DNA of 20,732 nucleotides from an uncultured Bacteroidales bacterium (lineage in GTDB: Bacteria > Bacteroidota > Bacteroidia > Bacteroidales > Muribaculaceae): the NCBI GenBank assembly GCA_947177325.1, contig CAMWUH010000009.1:1-20732 (forward strand). Direction: 5' to 3'. The notes beneath the pieces are model-generated. The model was not told the origin of the DNA and searched no databases. It was given only the letters and a program-made list of their open reading frames with translations. Shown here one piece after another: positions 1 to 8,537 of this stretch. The translations under genes and the position numbers were made by a program. Numbering within the stretch: the first letter of the stretch is position 1; each line of letters opens with the position of its first letter.

Positions 1-75
1 TTTGCCACAGTACACAATTACAAGTGCCAAAATTCGGTTATATGAATTTAATCATATATAACATGTTAGGATAAA

Positions 76-467
76 TTGGGATATAATACCGACTTGACAC
101 TTACGCAGCGCAACTTTATTTTAGATAAATTTCCTGAAATTTCCAAACCGAAGTCAAAGACAGAAATATTTGAGATTCTCAATGCCTTGTTTTTCCTGAT
201 CAAAATAGGGTGTCAATGGCGACTACTGCCCAATGACTTACCCGGTGGCGTGTGGTATATGAATTTTACCGTAAATGGCTATCAACCGAGGTTTTCGATC
301 GGCTGACCCAAGAATTATATCATTATCTTGTTTATTCGTGGCATGAGTTACCATTGCCCCGGCCAATCGTCATGCATCTGCGCCCGCTTGTTTCGGTAAC
401 AATGCAACCGCATTGCTCCCTCACTGCGCGAACACATCTGCATAACGCTTGGCCGCCTCAGTTTTAA
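76..467 (+). pseudogene. IS5-family transposase remnant, frameshifted and truncated
   Basis: The first reading frame (from about 76, possibly a TTG start, to about 250) encodes the N-terminal part of an IS5/IS402-like transposase: a TDLT start, then EILNALFFLIKIGCQWRLLP, the conserved segment that precedes the DDE domain in this family. Around 245-255 the homology moves to another frame, which reads VVYEFYRKW and then FDRL, the usual continuation. This indicates a frameshift. No DDE catalytic residues follow, and the reading becomes unrecognisable after about 345, where the DNA also looks GC-richer than its surroundings. A 7-bp inverted repeat (39-45 and 52-58) lies upstream, but terminal inverted repeats and target duplications cannot be assigned. 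It cannot encode an active transposase and is best read as an old insertion scar. Confidence 0.8.
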
Positions 468-503
468 CAAATATTGGGGAACCGGGTCTAAGAATTCTGA
501 AAC

Positions 504-926
504 TTATTCGTAGAATGTAGCAATCAAATTGTCATATTCTTTTATAGTTGTGGAGTAGACTTTATCCATTTTCTGTAAAGTCTCTTCATCAAATGAGTTG
601 CTGTTACGATTAAGAATCCAATCCATCCAGCGTTGTGCTTCAATAAGATTTTGACCTTCACTGCTTCTGAAATATTCCTGGAGGACGGTGCGACGATCGG
701 AAAGTTCGTCCATATCACCTTTCGCAAGATTTTTAATTGCCTTCATCTGAGTTTTAACATTGGCATCAAGCAAATCAATAATTTCGATATATTCTTCATT
801 TGTTAGGTCATGTGTTGAAGCATAGGTATAATAATCATATACTTTTTGGGAATCGTAGCTATTTCTGTCGCATGATGCCATCACCATTATGATGGCCGAC
901 AAAATACAATATTTAATATGGGTCAT
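504..926 (-). CDS. Small putative lipoprotein of unknown function
   Basis: This 140-residue protein begins with a short charged N-terminus, a hydrophobic stretch and a lipobox (MASC, with Cys19 as the predicted lipidated residue), so it is probably exported and anchored as a lipoprotein. The mature part is hydrophilic, predicted largely helical, and rich in Asp, Glu, Tyr and Asn. It contains YDYYTYAS near residue 31 and a Trp-containing helix near the middle (AQRWMDWILN). I recognise no family. It follows menE on the same strand after a 129-bp gap that holds a good promoter-like element, so it is probably transcribed separately. Downstream lies only the transposase remnant. Function unknown; the coding call rests on the signal sequence and a coherent composition. 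Confidence 0.75.
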   Translation of the reverse strand: MTHIKYCILSAIIMVMASCDRNSYDSQKVYDYYTYASTHDLTNEEYIEIIDLLDANVKTQMKAIKNLAKGDMDELSDRRTVLQEYFRSSEGQNLIEAQRWMDWILNRNSNSFDEETLQKMDKVYSTTIKEYDNLIATFYE

Positions 927-994
927 ATTGTGATAAAAATTGGAATTCGTGCACCTGATTTGTTATATATTGCCATCATTTCTATGGCTTTAAA

Positions 995-1002
995 CAAAGA
1001 TA
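995..1002 (-). promoter_or_regulatory. Bacteroidota-type promoter for the small lipoprotein
   Basis: On the minus strand this reads TATCTTTG, a full match to the Bacteroidota -7 element TAnnTTTG. A TTG near 1023-1025 lies about 20 bases upstream and could be the -33 element. Transcription would start near 990, giving a leader of roughly 65 bases before the lipoprotein start at 926. Read from sequence only. Confidence 0.55.
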
Positions 1003-1055
1003 ATTTATCACATTATAATTTGCAAGTGCTTCTAAGGATTTTAATAAATTCGAAA

Positions 1056-2024
1056 TCAAGAATTTAAGTCGTTGTAATCGTTGTAACTGCGGCGCAAAAC
1101 TTTATTATTGTTCGTAAAGGTTATGTTATCAACAATAATTTGTTTTGGGCGTTGTGCCGGCTGTAACATATTCATAGCCTCTTGAGGCAGAGTGATTTCG
1201 TTATCAACAACCAATACCACTGCCTGACCCCAACGGTGGTGTAGACTTGAAGTTACATAAAAGTTGATTCCGGTGGGGATAAAGGGCCGAAGAATTAATT
1301 CAATTTCTTCAGGAAACACCTTAACGCCTCCGCTATTGATAACGTTGTCAAAGCGGCCTATCCATTTAAAATGGCGATTATCAATTAACTCAACTACATC
1401 ATTTGTGACTATTTGTTGCCATGACATTGCAGTGGAGTTTATGATCAAACAATTGCGAGCATCAGTAGTAAAGGTTACATGTGGCATGGCCGCATAAATC
1501 GGAGAGCCAATTTGTCGGAGAGCTACATGAGAGCATGTTTCGGTCATCCCATAGCTAACGAAAGCCTTGATGTTGTTATCGAGCAGGCGATTTTCTTGAT
1601 CAGGCGACAGTGGAGCTCCCCCAATCAGCAGGGTCTCAGGGAAATTAGGATGAGATATGTAGGTAAGTAATTGGTCGACTTGCGCAGGAACTATTGAAAT
1701 TAGGTCAGGCTGAGCAAACGGGCTAATAAGTGCTTTCGAAAAGTCTACTTTACAATTTGCAACGGAAGCTCTAACGAGCATCATTTTTCCGGCGACATAG
1801 TTACAAGATAGCGGGCAATGCAAAAAGCTTTTTTGACTTATGCCAAAAAATTGATTTGTGGCTGCGGCTGAAATTTTCATGTCATCGCGCAACAATGAAA
1901 TTGCTTTTGGAGTGCCGGTTGAGCCGGAAGTATGAGCTTTAATAAAACGAGCACCACTACCCCATTCGCAAATAAAATCTATTGCAGATTGGTCGCAATT
2001 TAAAAAATTTGACTCAAGTTCCAT
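1056..2024 (-). CDS. menE: o-Succinylbenzoate-CoA ligase (MenE), short form
   Basis: An AMP-forming acyl-CoA ligase that activates o-succinylbenzoate with ATP and CoA to give o-succinylbenzoyl-CoA for menaquinone synthesis. Visible motifs in order are the phosphate-binding loop HTSGSTGTPK (residues 31-40), SYGMTETCSH in the middle, WIGRFDNVINSGGVKVFPEE, and a C-terminal NNNKVLRRS containing the probable adenylation lysine. At 322 residues it is much shorter than classical MenE proteins (about 450-490), because the P-loop comes almost at the N-terminus. From memory, Bacteroidales MenE proteins are generally short, so this need not be damage. The start at 2024 overlaps the end of menC by 25 bases. 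No later ATG precedes the P-loop, so this start is the only sensible one. Position as last gene of menDBCE supports the assignment. Confidence 0.9.
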   Translation of the reverse strand: MELESNFLNCDQSAIDFICEWGSGARFIKAHTSGSTGTPKAISLLRDDMKISAAATNQFFGISQKSFLHCPLSCNYVAGKMMLVRASVANCKVDFSKALISPFAQPDLISIVPAQVDQLLTYISHPNFPETLLIGGAPLSPDQENRLLDNNIKAFVSYGMTETCSHVALRQIGSPIYAAMPHVTFTTDARNCLIINSTAMSWQQIVTNDVVELIDNRHFKWIGRFDNVINSGGVKVFPEEIELILRPFIPTGINFYVTSSLHHRWGQAVVLVVDNEITLPQEAMNMLQPAQRPKQIIVDNITFTNNNKVLRRSYNDYNDLNS

Positions 2025-3031
2025 GTTTTTAATGGGTCGTTAGCTAAGTGACAATCTTTAATATACAAATTTGATGGGATGTTGTTAGTGTATAATTGCC
2101 CTGTGCCTAACCCTTGGGGCATAGTAAAGGATTTACTGAGCAACCATCGAGCTATGGCGTTTAACCCAATGTTTGACTCCAAGGCAGAGGTTGCCCACCA
2201 ACCTATATTATGATGTTCTGCGCAGGTTATCCATTTGTCAGCTTCTGCAAATCCGCCGCAAAGTGATGGCTTCAAAATAATATAATGAGGTTTTACTTCA
2301 CTTAATATGTGCGCTTTTTGAATATCAGGAGTAATGCCAATCAATTCTTCATCAAGTGCTATTGGAATCGGTGATTTTTTGCAAATATCAGCCATAGCTG
2401 ATATTTGTCCCGGTTTTACAGGCTGCTCAAGAGAATGAATATTAAACCGGCTTAACTGATTGATACGTTGCATGGCATTGTCAGGAGAAAAGCCTCCATT
2501 GGCATCAAGTCTTATTTCAAGAACGTCATCAGAGAACTTTGTGCGAATGGTTTTTAAAATATCTATTTCGTCCTCAAAGTTGATCCCGCCGATTTTCAAT
2601 TTCAGGCAACGATAACCTTCATCGAGTTTTTGTGAAACGCGGGAAAGCATAATAGATTTGTCGCCCATCCACACAAGGCCATTGATAGGGATTGCCCACT
2701 CATCTGTTTTAGTAAACGGTCGCAGAAAGCCTCCTGAATTTAGATCGCTAAATGCTGTTTCAAAACCGAAACGAATAGCCGAGCTATTGATTTCACTAAT
2801 GTCGATTTCATTTATTTCTTTACAACATTGTTGCAATAACGGTTCAAAATCAGGGGTATCATCGATGCTCAACCCTTTAAAAAGCGCTACTTCCCCAACA
2901 CCTATTTTATTTGGGCTATCTGTATCATAGACTTTTATAAAATAGGTGTCTTTAGTGTGCATTTGAGCGCGCGATGTTATCGCGGTGAAGCTGAAATGCA
3001 GAGTGTAGGGAAAAAATTCTGCTTTTAACAT
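2000..3031 (-). CDS. menC: o-Succinylbenzoate synthase (MenC)
   Basis: An enolase-superfamily dehydratase converting SHCHC to o-succinylbenzoate. The C-terminal barrel shows the expected ligands and bases in order: CLKLKIGG (KxK base), RLDANGG (first Asp metal ligand), SLEQP (Glu ligand), ALDEE (Asp ligand), then HYIILKPSLCGG with the second catalytic lysine. The open frame extends upstream to 3106, but that extension overlaps menB by 56 bases and has no homology-like content. I therefore place the start at 3031 (MLKAEFFPYTLHF), giving 343 residues and a 19-base gap after menB. The family is known for promiscuous members, but the position between menB and menE makes the menaquinone role secure. 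It overlaps menE by 25 bases, suggesting translational coupling. Confidence 0.93.
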   Translation of the reverse strand: MLKAEFFPYTLHFSFTAITSRAQMHTKDTYFIKVYDTDSPNKIGVGEVALFKGLSIDDTPDFEPLLQQCCKEINEIDISEINSSAIRFGFETAFSDLNSGGFLRPFTKTDEWAIPINGLVWMGDKSIMLSRVSQKLDEGYRCLKLKIGGINFEDEIDILKTIRTKFSDDVLEIRLDANGGFSPDNAMQRINQLSRFNIHSLEQPVKPGQISAMADICKKSPIPIALDEELIGITPDIQKAHILSEVKPHYIILKPSLCGGFAEADKWITCAEHHNIGWWATSALESNIGLNAIARWLLSKSFTMPQGLGTGQLYTNNIPSNLYIKDCHLANDPLKTWNLSQIF

Positions 3032-3050
3032 AGATATCGGATAGACGTAA

Positions 3051-3872
3051 TCAAGGGAATTTTGGAAACTGGTCAAAGTCAGGATCACGTTTTTCCAGGA
3101 ATGCATTTTTCCCTTCCTGAGCCTCTTCCATTAAGTAAAACATTAACGTAGCGTCGCCGGCAAACTCCATTAATCCGCGCTGTCCATCAAGCTCGGCATT
3201 CAGTCCGCGCTTAATCATTCTTATAGCCATCGGTGAGCGTTGCAAAATTGTTTCACACCACTCAACCGTGGTATCCTCAAGCTGCTCAAGTGGTACTACA
3301 TGGTTAATCATTCCCATTTCTAAGGCTTCCCGGGCAGTGTACTGGCGACAAAGGAACCAAATTTCTCGAGCTTTCTTCTGTCCTACACATCGCGCAAGAT
3401 AGCTTGAACCAAACCCTGCGTCAAAGCTGCCCACTTTAGGCCCTGTTTGTCCAAATCGAGCATTGTCAGAGGCGATCGTCAAGTCACACACTACTTGAAG
3501 GACGTTGCCGCCACCGATAGCGTAGCCATTGACCATTGCTATGACCGGTTTGGGTATTGAACGAATTGCTTTATGAAGGTCGAGTACGTTAAGTCGAGGA
3601 ACGCCGTTGGCATCAATGTAGCCACCTACACCTTTAACGGTTTGGTCGCCACCGGAGCAAAAAGCCTTATCTCCGATACCAGTCAGAATGATTACCCCAA
3701 TTTCGGGTGACTCTCGGCAATAGGCCATTGCGTCGAGCATTTCCATATTAGTTTGAGGACGGAAGGCATTGTATACTTTCGGGCGATTAATAGTAATTTT
3801 GGCGATTTTACCATATTTTTGAAAAAGAATATCCTCGTATTCTTTAATCGTTTCCCAATTTCTGGTTTCCAT
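3051..3872 (-). CDS. menB: 1,4-Dihydroxy-2-naphthoyl-CoA synthase (MenB)
   Basis: A crotonase-fold enzyme that closes the second ring of the naphthoquinone, turning o-succinylbenzoyl-CoA into 1,4-dihydroxy-2-naphthoyl-CoA. The 273 residues align closely with my recollection of E. coli MenB. They include FCSGGDQ, YAIGGGNVLQVVCDLTIAS, QTGPKVGSFDAGFGSSY with the active-site Asp, KKAREIWFLCRQY, and the C-terminal FYLMEEAQEGKNAFLEKR with the conserved Tyr. The Gly in QTGPK is the hallmark of type I, bicarbonate-dependent MenB. The gene starts one base after the menD stop and is followed after 19 bases by menC, so it sits in the middle of a single operon. Length and motifs are complete. Confidence 0.97.
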   Translation of the reverse strand: METRNWETIKEYEDILFQKYGKIAKITINRPKVYNAFRPQTNMEMLDAMAYCRESPEIGVIILTGIGDKAFCSGGDQTVKGVGGYIDANGVPRLNVLDLHKAIRSIPKPVIAMVNGYAIGGGNVLQVVCDLTIASDNARFGQTGPKVGSFDAGFGSSYLARCVGQKKAREIWFLCRQYTAREALEMGMINHVVPLEQLEDTTVEWCETILQRSPMAIRMIKRGLNAELDGQRGLMEFAGDATLMFYLMEEAQEGKNAFLEKRDPDFDQFPKFP

Positions 3873-3873
3873 A

Positions 3874-5490
3874 TTATTGATTGATTTTAATGATTAGCAA
3901 AGAGGGAGATGTTGATATATAATTTAAGAATTGCTTTAAATATTGACTCATATCGGAATCGTATTCAATGGTTTGCACATGCCAACCACAGCCCTCAGCG
4001 ACCGAGCCGAGATTTATTTGTTGTTGTGGGCAACATACCAGTTCTTCGCGATTAATCATTTCCTTTGTTGGATGAATGGAGCGGAAAATTCCTCCACCAC
4101 CGTTGTCAATAACAATAACTTTCATTCGCGATGAACGGAGCGGATTACACCATGCCGACAGATCATATAGTGCAGAAGTGTCGCCCGTTATCAAAAGAGT
4201 TGACATATTATAGGCTTCCGATGCGCCAATAGCTGTTGACGTTGAACCGTCAATTCCATTAATTCCTCTATTAGCTGAATATCTGTGGTGAGTAGGAATA
4301 AATCGGTTTGCCATTCTAATGGTCAATCCATTGGAAAGTAGAATGTTGAAATTCTTGGGGGTAAATTGTAAAATTTGGCCTATCACAACGGCTTCAGGTC
4401 GGTTAGAAACCGGTATTTCAAGAGATTTCCAAATAGAGGCATAATCACTTTGACGATGATAAATCTGCATCGCTGATGCAAACTGTTGCATGAAGGTGGC
4501 TTCGTCGGCTACAATCCATTGCCTCAAGGCTCCATAAAAATCCATTATTGATTCATCGGGAGAAATATGTATATGGAAAATGTCACTCTTATAATTTTCA
4601 ATGAATTGGCGAAATCTTCTTCCGGTTGGCACTCCCCCAATTGTAATCAAATAGTCGGGAACAAATAATTCGGACTTTTCCGTAAATGAGGGTGTTGACA
4701 TTATGGCATCAACTCCATAGACAATTCCATTAGTTGTGTTTAAGTTAGAAATCGGTTCTGCCAAAATTGCAATATTTTGGAATTGCTTCAATCTTTCAAT
4801 TGCTTTGCGTAATCGATTATCCGGTTTCATTTGGCCCACATAAATCAATACTTTAGCGGGGGCTGAAAAGCGTTTGCCTATTTGACGCATTACTGATGTT
4901 GATAGTGCCGGCTTTGCTTTTATTATCTCGGTTAGGGGATAATTTTGAGTCAGTTGCTCATCAGATGCCAGGCTCAGCGGCTCTGACAAATGGATATTTA
5001 AATGGACCGGACGTTGTGAAACGCGAAGGGCACACAACGCTTGATTGATATTTGTCACTGCATCAATTACTGATGAATTGTGTTCAATCTCATAGCAACC
5101 TACGGTTACATTGCTTAAGCTTCCGGGTTGCAACATTGTTTGAGGCTCACCCTGATTGACGCGCGTTGATTGACGATCAGCCGTAATGACAAGTAGAGGA
5201 ATTCTGCGATAATATGCCTCAGCTAATGCCGGAGCATAATTGAGGAGCGCGCTACCAGAGGTGCAACACAGAGCCACCGGGTTTTCGGAAATATCAGCAA
5301 TACCTATCGCCGAAAACGCAGCCGAACGCTCATCGATGATCATTTTAACATCAAGAATATCTAAGCGCTTGAATGCATCAAGTAAAGGAGCATTGCGTGA
5401 GCCGGGTGACCCAATCAATACTTTGATACCGGATTGGGAAACCATTTGAGCTACAATTGAAGAAAGTAAACCTGATGACTGCATAACCAA
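3874..5490 (-). CDS. menD: SEPHCHC synthase (MenD), thiamine diphosphate enzyme
   Basis: MenD joins isochorismate and 2-oxoglutarate, releasing CO2 and giving SEPHCHC. The 538-residue protein has the three-domain layout of ThDP enzymes. The N-terminal pyrimidine-binding domain carries IGSPGSRNAPLL and DERSA, with the cofactor-activating Glu54. The C-terminal domain carries the diphosphate/Mg motif GDTSALYDL followed by DNGGGGIFR, preceded by NGIDGSTSTAIG. Length is close to the E. coli enzyme (about 556). Two start codons are possible, 5490 and 5484; the longer is given. It is the first gene of menDBCE and is read from a promoter shared back to back with the outer-membrane protein gene. No menH or menF lies beside it; menF is about 6 kb away on the same strand. 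Confidence 0.96.
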   Translation of the reverse strand: MVMQSSGLLSSIVAQMVSQSGIKVLIGSPGSRNAPLLDAFKRLDILDVKMIIDERSAAFSAIGIADISENPVALCCTSGSALLNYAPALAEAYYRRIPLLVITADRQSTRVNQGEPQTMLQPGSLSNVTVGCYEIEHNSSVIDAVTNINQALCALRVSQRPVHLNIHLSEPLSLASDEQLTQNYPLTEIIKAKPALSTSVMRQIGKRFSAPAKVLIYVGQMKPDNRLRKAIERLKQFQNIAILAEPISNLNTTNGIVYGVDAIMSTPSFTEKSELFVPDYLITIGGVPTGRRFRQFIENYKSDIFHIHISPDESIMDFYGALRQWIVADEATFMQQFASAMQIYHRQSDYASIWKSLEIPVSNRPEAVVIGQILQFTPKNFNILLSNGLTIRMANRFIPTHHRYSANRGINGIDGSTSTAIGASEAYNMSTLLITGDTSALYDLSAWCNPLRSSRMKVIVIDNGGGGIFRSIHPTKEMINREELVCCPQQQINLGSVAEGCGWHVQTIEYDSDMSQYLKQFLNYISTSPSLLIIKINQ

Positions 5491-5540
5491 TATTTTAATT
5501 CTGAATAGTCCAAATTAAGATTAAATATAAGATTACACAA

Positions 5541-5548
5541 CAAAGTTA
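5541..5548 (-). promoter_or_regulatory. Promoter of the menDBCE operon
   Basis: The minus strand reads TAACTTTG, a full match to the -7 consensus TAnnTTTG. A start of transcription near 5535 would give a leader of about 45 bases before menD. No clear TTTG is seen at -33. The element lies about 23 bases from the -7 box of the divergent outer-membrane gene. Confidence 0.55.
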
Positions 5549-5571
5549 ACAAAAAATTTGATGATTTTTCT

Positions 5572-5579
5572 TATCTTTG
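5572..5579 (+). promoter_or_regulatory. Promoter of the Omp85-like/phosphoethanolamine transferase operon
   Basis: The sequence TATCTTTG matches TAnnTTTG exactly. The coding start ATG lies at 5588, only 8 bases after this box. If the box is used, transcription begins almost at the start codon and the mRNA has no, or nearly no, leader. A consensus TTTG at -33 is not visible; GTTAAC at 5546-5551 occupies that place. Confidence 0.5.
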
Positions 5580-5587
5580 TGGCCATT

Positions 5588-6841
5588 ATGAAACTCAAAA
5601 TATTACTCTTCTCCATATTAACCATAGTTTCGCCTATTGTTGCCGGAGCTACAGATACACCTGAAACGCCTGATATCAAGCCTCTAACGTTGGATGCAAC
5701 CAGTGAGGGCCTTCCGGTTGTATCTAACGATTCTATCCAATTAATATCGGGGAATGAAGAAATCACTGTTGATAGCATAACGCCTCAAAAACTCAATATA
5801 GTTCAGAAAGTAATTAACTACTTCAATAATACAAATAAACCGAAACCTGAAAAAAAACTGGATTTCAGCTTTATTGGTGGTCCCGCTTATGCTAATGACA
5901 CAAAGCTTAGTGTAGGCATTCTTGGAGCTGCTCTTTATAAAAGTATTCCGTTTGATAGTCTGACTCCTCAGTCTAACGCTACGCTCTATTCTGAATTCTC
6001 GATTACCGGTTTTTACTTGGTTGGTATAAAAGGTGATCATATTGGACCTAAGGATAATTACAGAGTTAATTATAAGGTTTATTTTGAATCATTCCCGAAT
6101 AAGTTTTGGGGCATAGGCTACGACGACGGACGTAATGACGCCAATGAAACTAAATACCTGCAATTATCAGCGTCATTACACGCTTCATTTCAATGGCGAT
6201 TGGCTCGAGGTTTGTATTTAGGCCCTTCTGTTGATTTTTCCTATGTGAAAGCAAGCAGGGCCGATGATTACGTATTATGGCGTGGAGAGGATCTTCGTAC
6301 ACTAAATTACGGATTGGGATTTGATTTAAGTTATGATACTCGCGATGTGATTACAAATTCCTATTCAGGTGTTTATGTGTTGTTTCAACAACGTTTTTAT
6401 CCGCGGTTTCTAAAAAATCATTACGCATTCAGCTCTTCAGAGTTTACATTTAATTATTATCACAAAGCCTGGAAAGGTGCTGTTTTCGCAGGTCAAGTTC
6501 ATGGCACCATTACTTATGGCAACACACCTTGGAGTCAATTGCCCAGTTTAGGTGGGAGCAGATGTATGAGAGGCTATTACGAAGGTAGATACCGCGATAA
6601 ATGCGAGGCTGATATAACCCTGGAATTACGTCAGCATATTTATCGAAGAAGTTCTGCCGTTGCATGGATTGGAGCCGGCTCAATAGCCCCGAAACCGAGC
6701 GAGTTTACCATGCGCCATCTTCTCCCTAACTTTGGCGTTGGCTATAGATGGGAATTCAAGAAGCGGATGAATGTCAGACTTGACGTTGGGTTTGGCAAAG
6801 GTGAGCGTGGTTTTGTGTTTAACATTAATGAAGCATTTTAG
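5588..6841 (+). CDS. BamA/TamA (Omp85) family outer-membrane barrel protein without POTRA domains
   Basis: The 417-residue protein starts with a signal peptide (MKLKILLFSILTIVSPIVAG), then about 70 low-complexity residues, then a run of alternating hydrophobic and aromatic strands typical of a 16-strand barrel. GGSRCMRGYYEGRYRD matches the conserved loop-6 RGY/RGF motif of Omp85 proteins, and the last residue is Phe, a usual barrel end signal. The N-terminal part is far too short for POTRA repeats, so this is not BamA itself but one of the small surface-antigen-like Omp85 members common in Bacteroidota. The open frame begins upstream at 5558, but the signal peptide fixes the start at 5588. 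It is followed after one base by a phosphoethanolamine transferase gene, suggesting a shared envelope role. The cargo or function is unknown. Confidence 0.85.
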   Translation: MKLKILLFSILTIVSPIVAGATDTPETPDIKPLTLDATSEGLPVVSNDSIQLISGNEEITVDSITPQKLNIVQKVINYFNNTNKPKPEKKLDFSFIGGPAYANDTKLSVGILGAALYKSIPFDSLTPQSNATLYSEFSITGFYLVGIKGDHIGPKDNYRVNYKVYFESFPNKFWGIGYDDGRNDANETKYLQLSASLHASFQWRLARGLYLGPSVDFSYVKASRADDYVLWRGEDLRTLNYGLGFDLSYDTRDVITNSYSGVYVLFQQRFYPRFLKNHYAFSSSEFTFNYYHKAWKGAVFAGQVHGTITYGNTPWSQLPSLGGSRCMRGYYEGRYRDKCEADITLELRQHIYRRSSAVAWIGAGSIAPKPSEFTMRHLLPNFGVGYRWEFKKRMNVRLDVGFGKGERGFVFNINEAF

Positions 6842-6842
6842 A

Positions 6843-8537
6843 ATGAATAAACTTAAAGAGTTTTTTTCAAGGCATAATTATGTTAATATAATAACGCTGC
6901 TTTTTGTAGCGGTGTCTCTTGTCCCTAACGTTTTTCTTAACTTTACGGAGGCATTCCCCCCCTTAACCCAAACCGTCAACATTATGTTCCCACTGGGGGC
7001 ATATCTATTGTTGACAGGATTAGTTAAGAAGCCAGGCAAATTGATTTTGTGGCTTATTCCGGTCATAATCTTGAACTGCTTCCAAATAGTGTTGCATTTT
7101 TTATATGGTGAGTCAATAATTGCTATTGACATGTATTTGAATTGCATCACATCCAGTCCAGGAGAAGCAAGCGAATTACTTAGCAATTTACTTCTTCCCG
7201 TGATATTTGCTGTAGGGTTGTATTTGCCTTTTATAATCTGGGCAATTGTGACGTTATGGAGAAAGGGAAAAACTATAACCTCACCTCGCTATCGCGGTTA
7301 CGCCCGATATATTGGTGGCGCAATATTGGCGTTAAGCCTGCTTTTCATACTGATTACGCAATTTACTTCCGTTAAGATTTCACCACGCAGAGCAATTTTT
7401 CCTATCAATGTAATCAGCAACATTGGTGGGGCAGCCGAACGCTTCTATGACTCATCTGTCTATTATTCTACTTCAAAAGACTTTGATTATCAGGCTGAGA
7501 CAGAGAAGCCGGATTCAGTAAGAAGAATCATAGTCATGGTAATTGGCGAGACGGGCAGGGCCGGTAACTGGCAACTTTTTGGCTATAACCGCGAAACAAA
7601 CCCCTGTTTATCCAAACGCAATGATTTGATGCTTTTCCCTAAAGCGATTACTCAATCCAATATTACCCATAAGTGCGTGCCGATGATGATATCGCCGGTA
7701 ACGCCCTACAACTTCGATTCCATTAACAATGTTAAAAGTATCATTACTGCTTTCCGACAAGCCGGTTATCGCACTGCATTGTTTTCGAATCAGCCACGTA
7801 ATCATTCTTATACCGAATGGTTTGGAAATGAAGCCCACACTGTAGCCTACTTACCTAACAATCGGCGCTATGATCAAAACTTACTCGATGATTATTTAAT
7901 AAATGAGATCACAAATCACCGCGATAGTTCACAGTTCATTATCTTGCATACTTACGGCTCTCATTTCAGCTATAAGGATCGATATGACAAAGAAGATGCA
8001 CATTTCTTACCCGACAACTACCCCAATGGGATTTTCCGTTACAAAGAACAATTAGTTAACGCCTATGATAATTCTATTCGATACATTGATCGAATGTTGT
8101 CTGACTTAATTAATTTGGTAGAAGCTGAAGATTGTCAAGCCTCCATTATTTATGCTTCTGACCATGGTGAGGATATATTTGACGATAGACGAAAACGATT
8201 GACCCATGCTTCGCCGGTGCCCACTTACTACCAACTGCATGTTCCGATGTTTGTGTGGATGTCGCAAGAAATGATTGACGCATATCCTGAAATGGCTAAA
8301 AATATTGCTTCGCACACAAATGAGTTTGTGGCGCCATCACAAGCAATTTATCCTACATTATTAGAGCTTGGGAGCATCACGACCCCCTATGCTCAACCGC
8401 AAAATGCACTATCTTCTTCAGCGTATAAGATACCTGATAAAGTCTACCTGAATGATTATAATGAAGCTATTGATTTAATGTCGTCGGGATTGAAATGGGA
8501 AGACATCAATAAACTTAATAAAGTGTTTGGAAAATAA
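6843..8537 (+). CDS. Phosphoethanolamine transferase, EptA-like (sulfatase/alkaline phosphatase fold)
   Basis: An inner-membrane enzyme expected to move phosphoethanolamine from phosphatidylethanolamine to lipid A or another envelope glycan. The 564 residues begin with about five membrane segments (roughly 14-33, 42-60, 67-88, 116-138, 156-178), followed by a periplasmic catalytic domain. Visible catalytic elements are IGETGRAGN with the phospho-accepting Thr237, HTYGSHFSYKDRY (the GSH motif), and DHGED with Asp440 and His441. THKCVPMMIS matches the conserved segment after the nucleophile. The start at 6843 follows the barrel gene's stop by one base; 6828 is an in-frame alternative overlapping that gene. 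The acceptor cannot be read from sequence. In Bacteroidales such enzymes could affect resistance to cationic peptides (inference). Confidence 0.88.
   Translation: MNKLKEFFSRHNYVNIITLLFVAVSLVPNVFLNFTEAFPPLTQTVNIMFPLGAYLLLTGLVKKPGKLILWLIPVIILNCFQIVLHFLYGESIIAIDMYLNCITSSPGEASELLSNLLLPVIFAVGLYLPFIIWAIVTLWRKGKTITSPRYRGYARYIGGAILALSLLFILITQFTSVKISPRRAIFPINVISNIGGAAERFYDSSVYYSTSKDFDYQAETEKPDSVRRIIVMVIGETGRAGNWQLFGYNRETNPCLSKRNDLMLFPKAITQSNITHKCVPMMISPVTPYNFDSINNVKSIITAFRQAGYRTALFSNQPRNHSYTEWFGNEAHTVAYLPNNRRYDQNLLDDYLINEITNHRDSSQFIILHTYGSHFSYKDRYDKEDAHFLPDNYPNGIFRYKEQLVNAYDNSIRYIDRMLSDLINLVEAEDCQASIIYASDHGEDIFDDRRKRLTHASPVPTYYQLHVPMFVWMSQEMIDAYPEMAKNIASHTNEFVAPSQAIYPTLLELGSITTPYAQPQNALSSSAYKIPDKVYLNDYNEAIDLMSSGLKWEDINKLNKVFGK

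Noticed and set aside
3032..3106. Upstream extension of the menC frame overlapping menB
   Set aside because: The 25 extra residues overlap menB out of frame and lack family similarity; an ATG at 3031 gives a normal MenC N-terminus and normal spacing.
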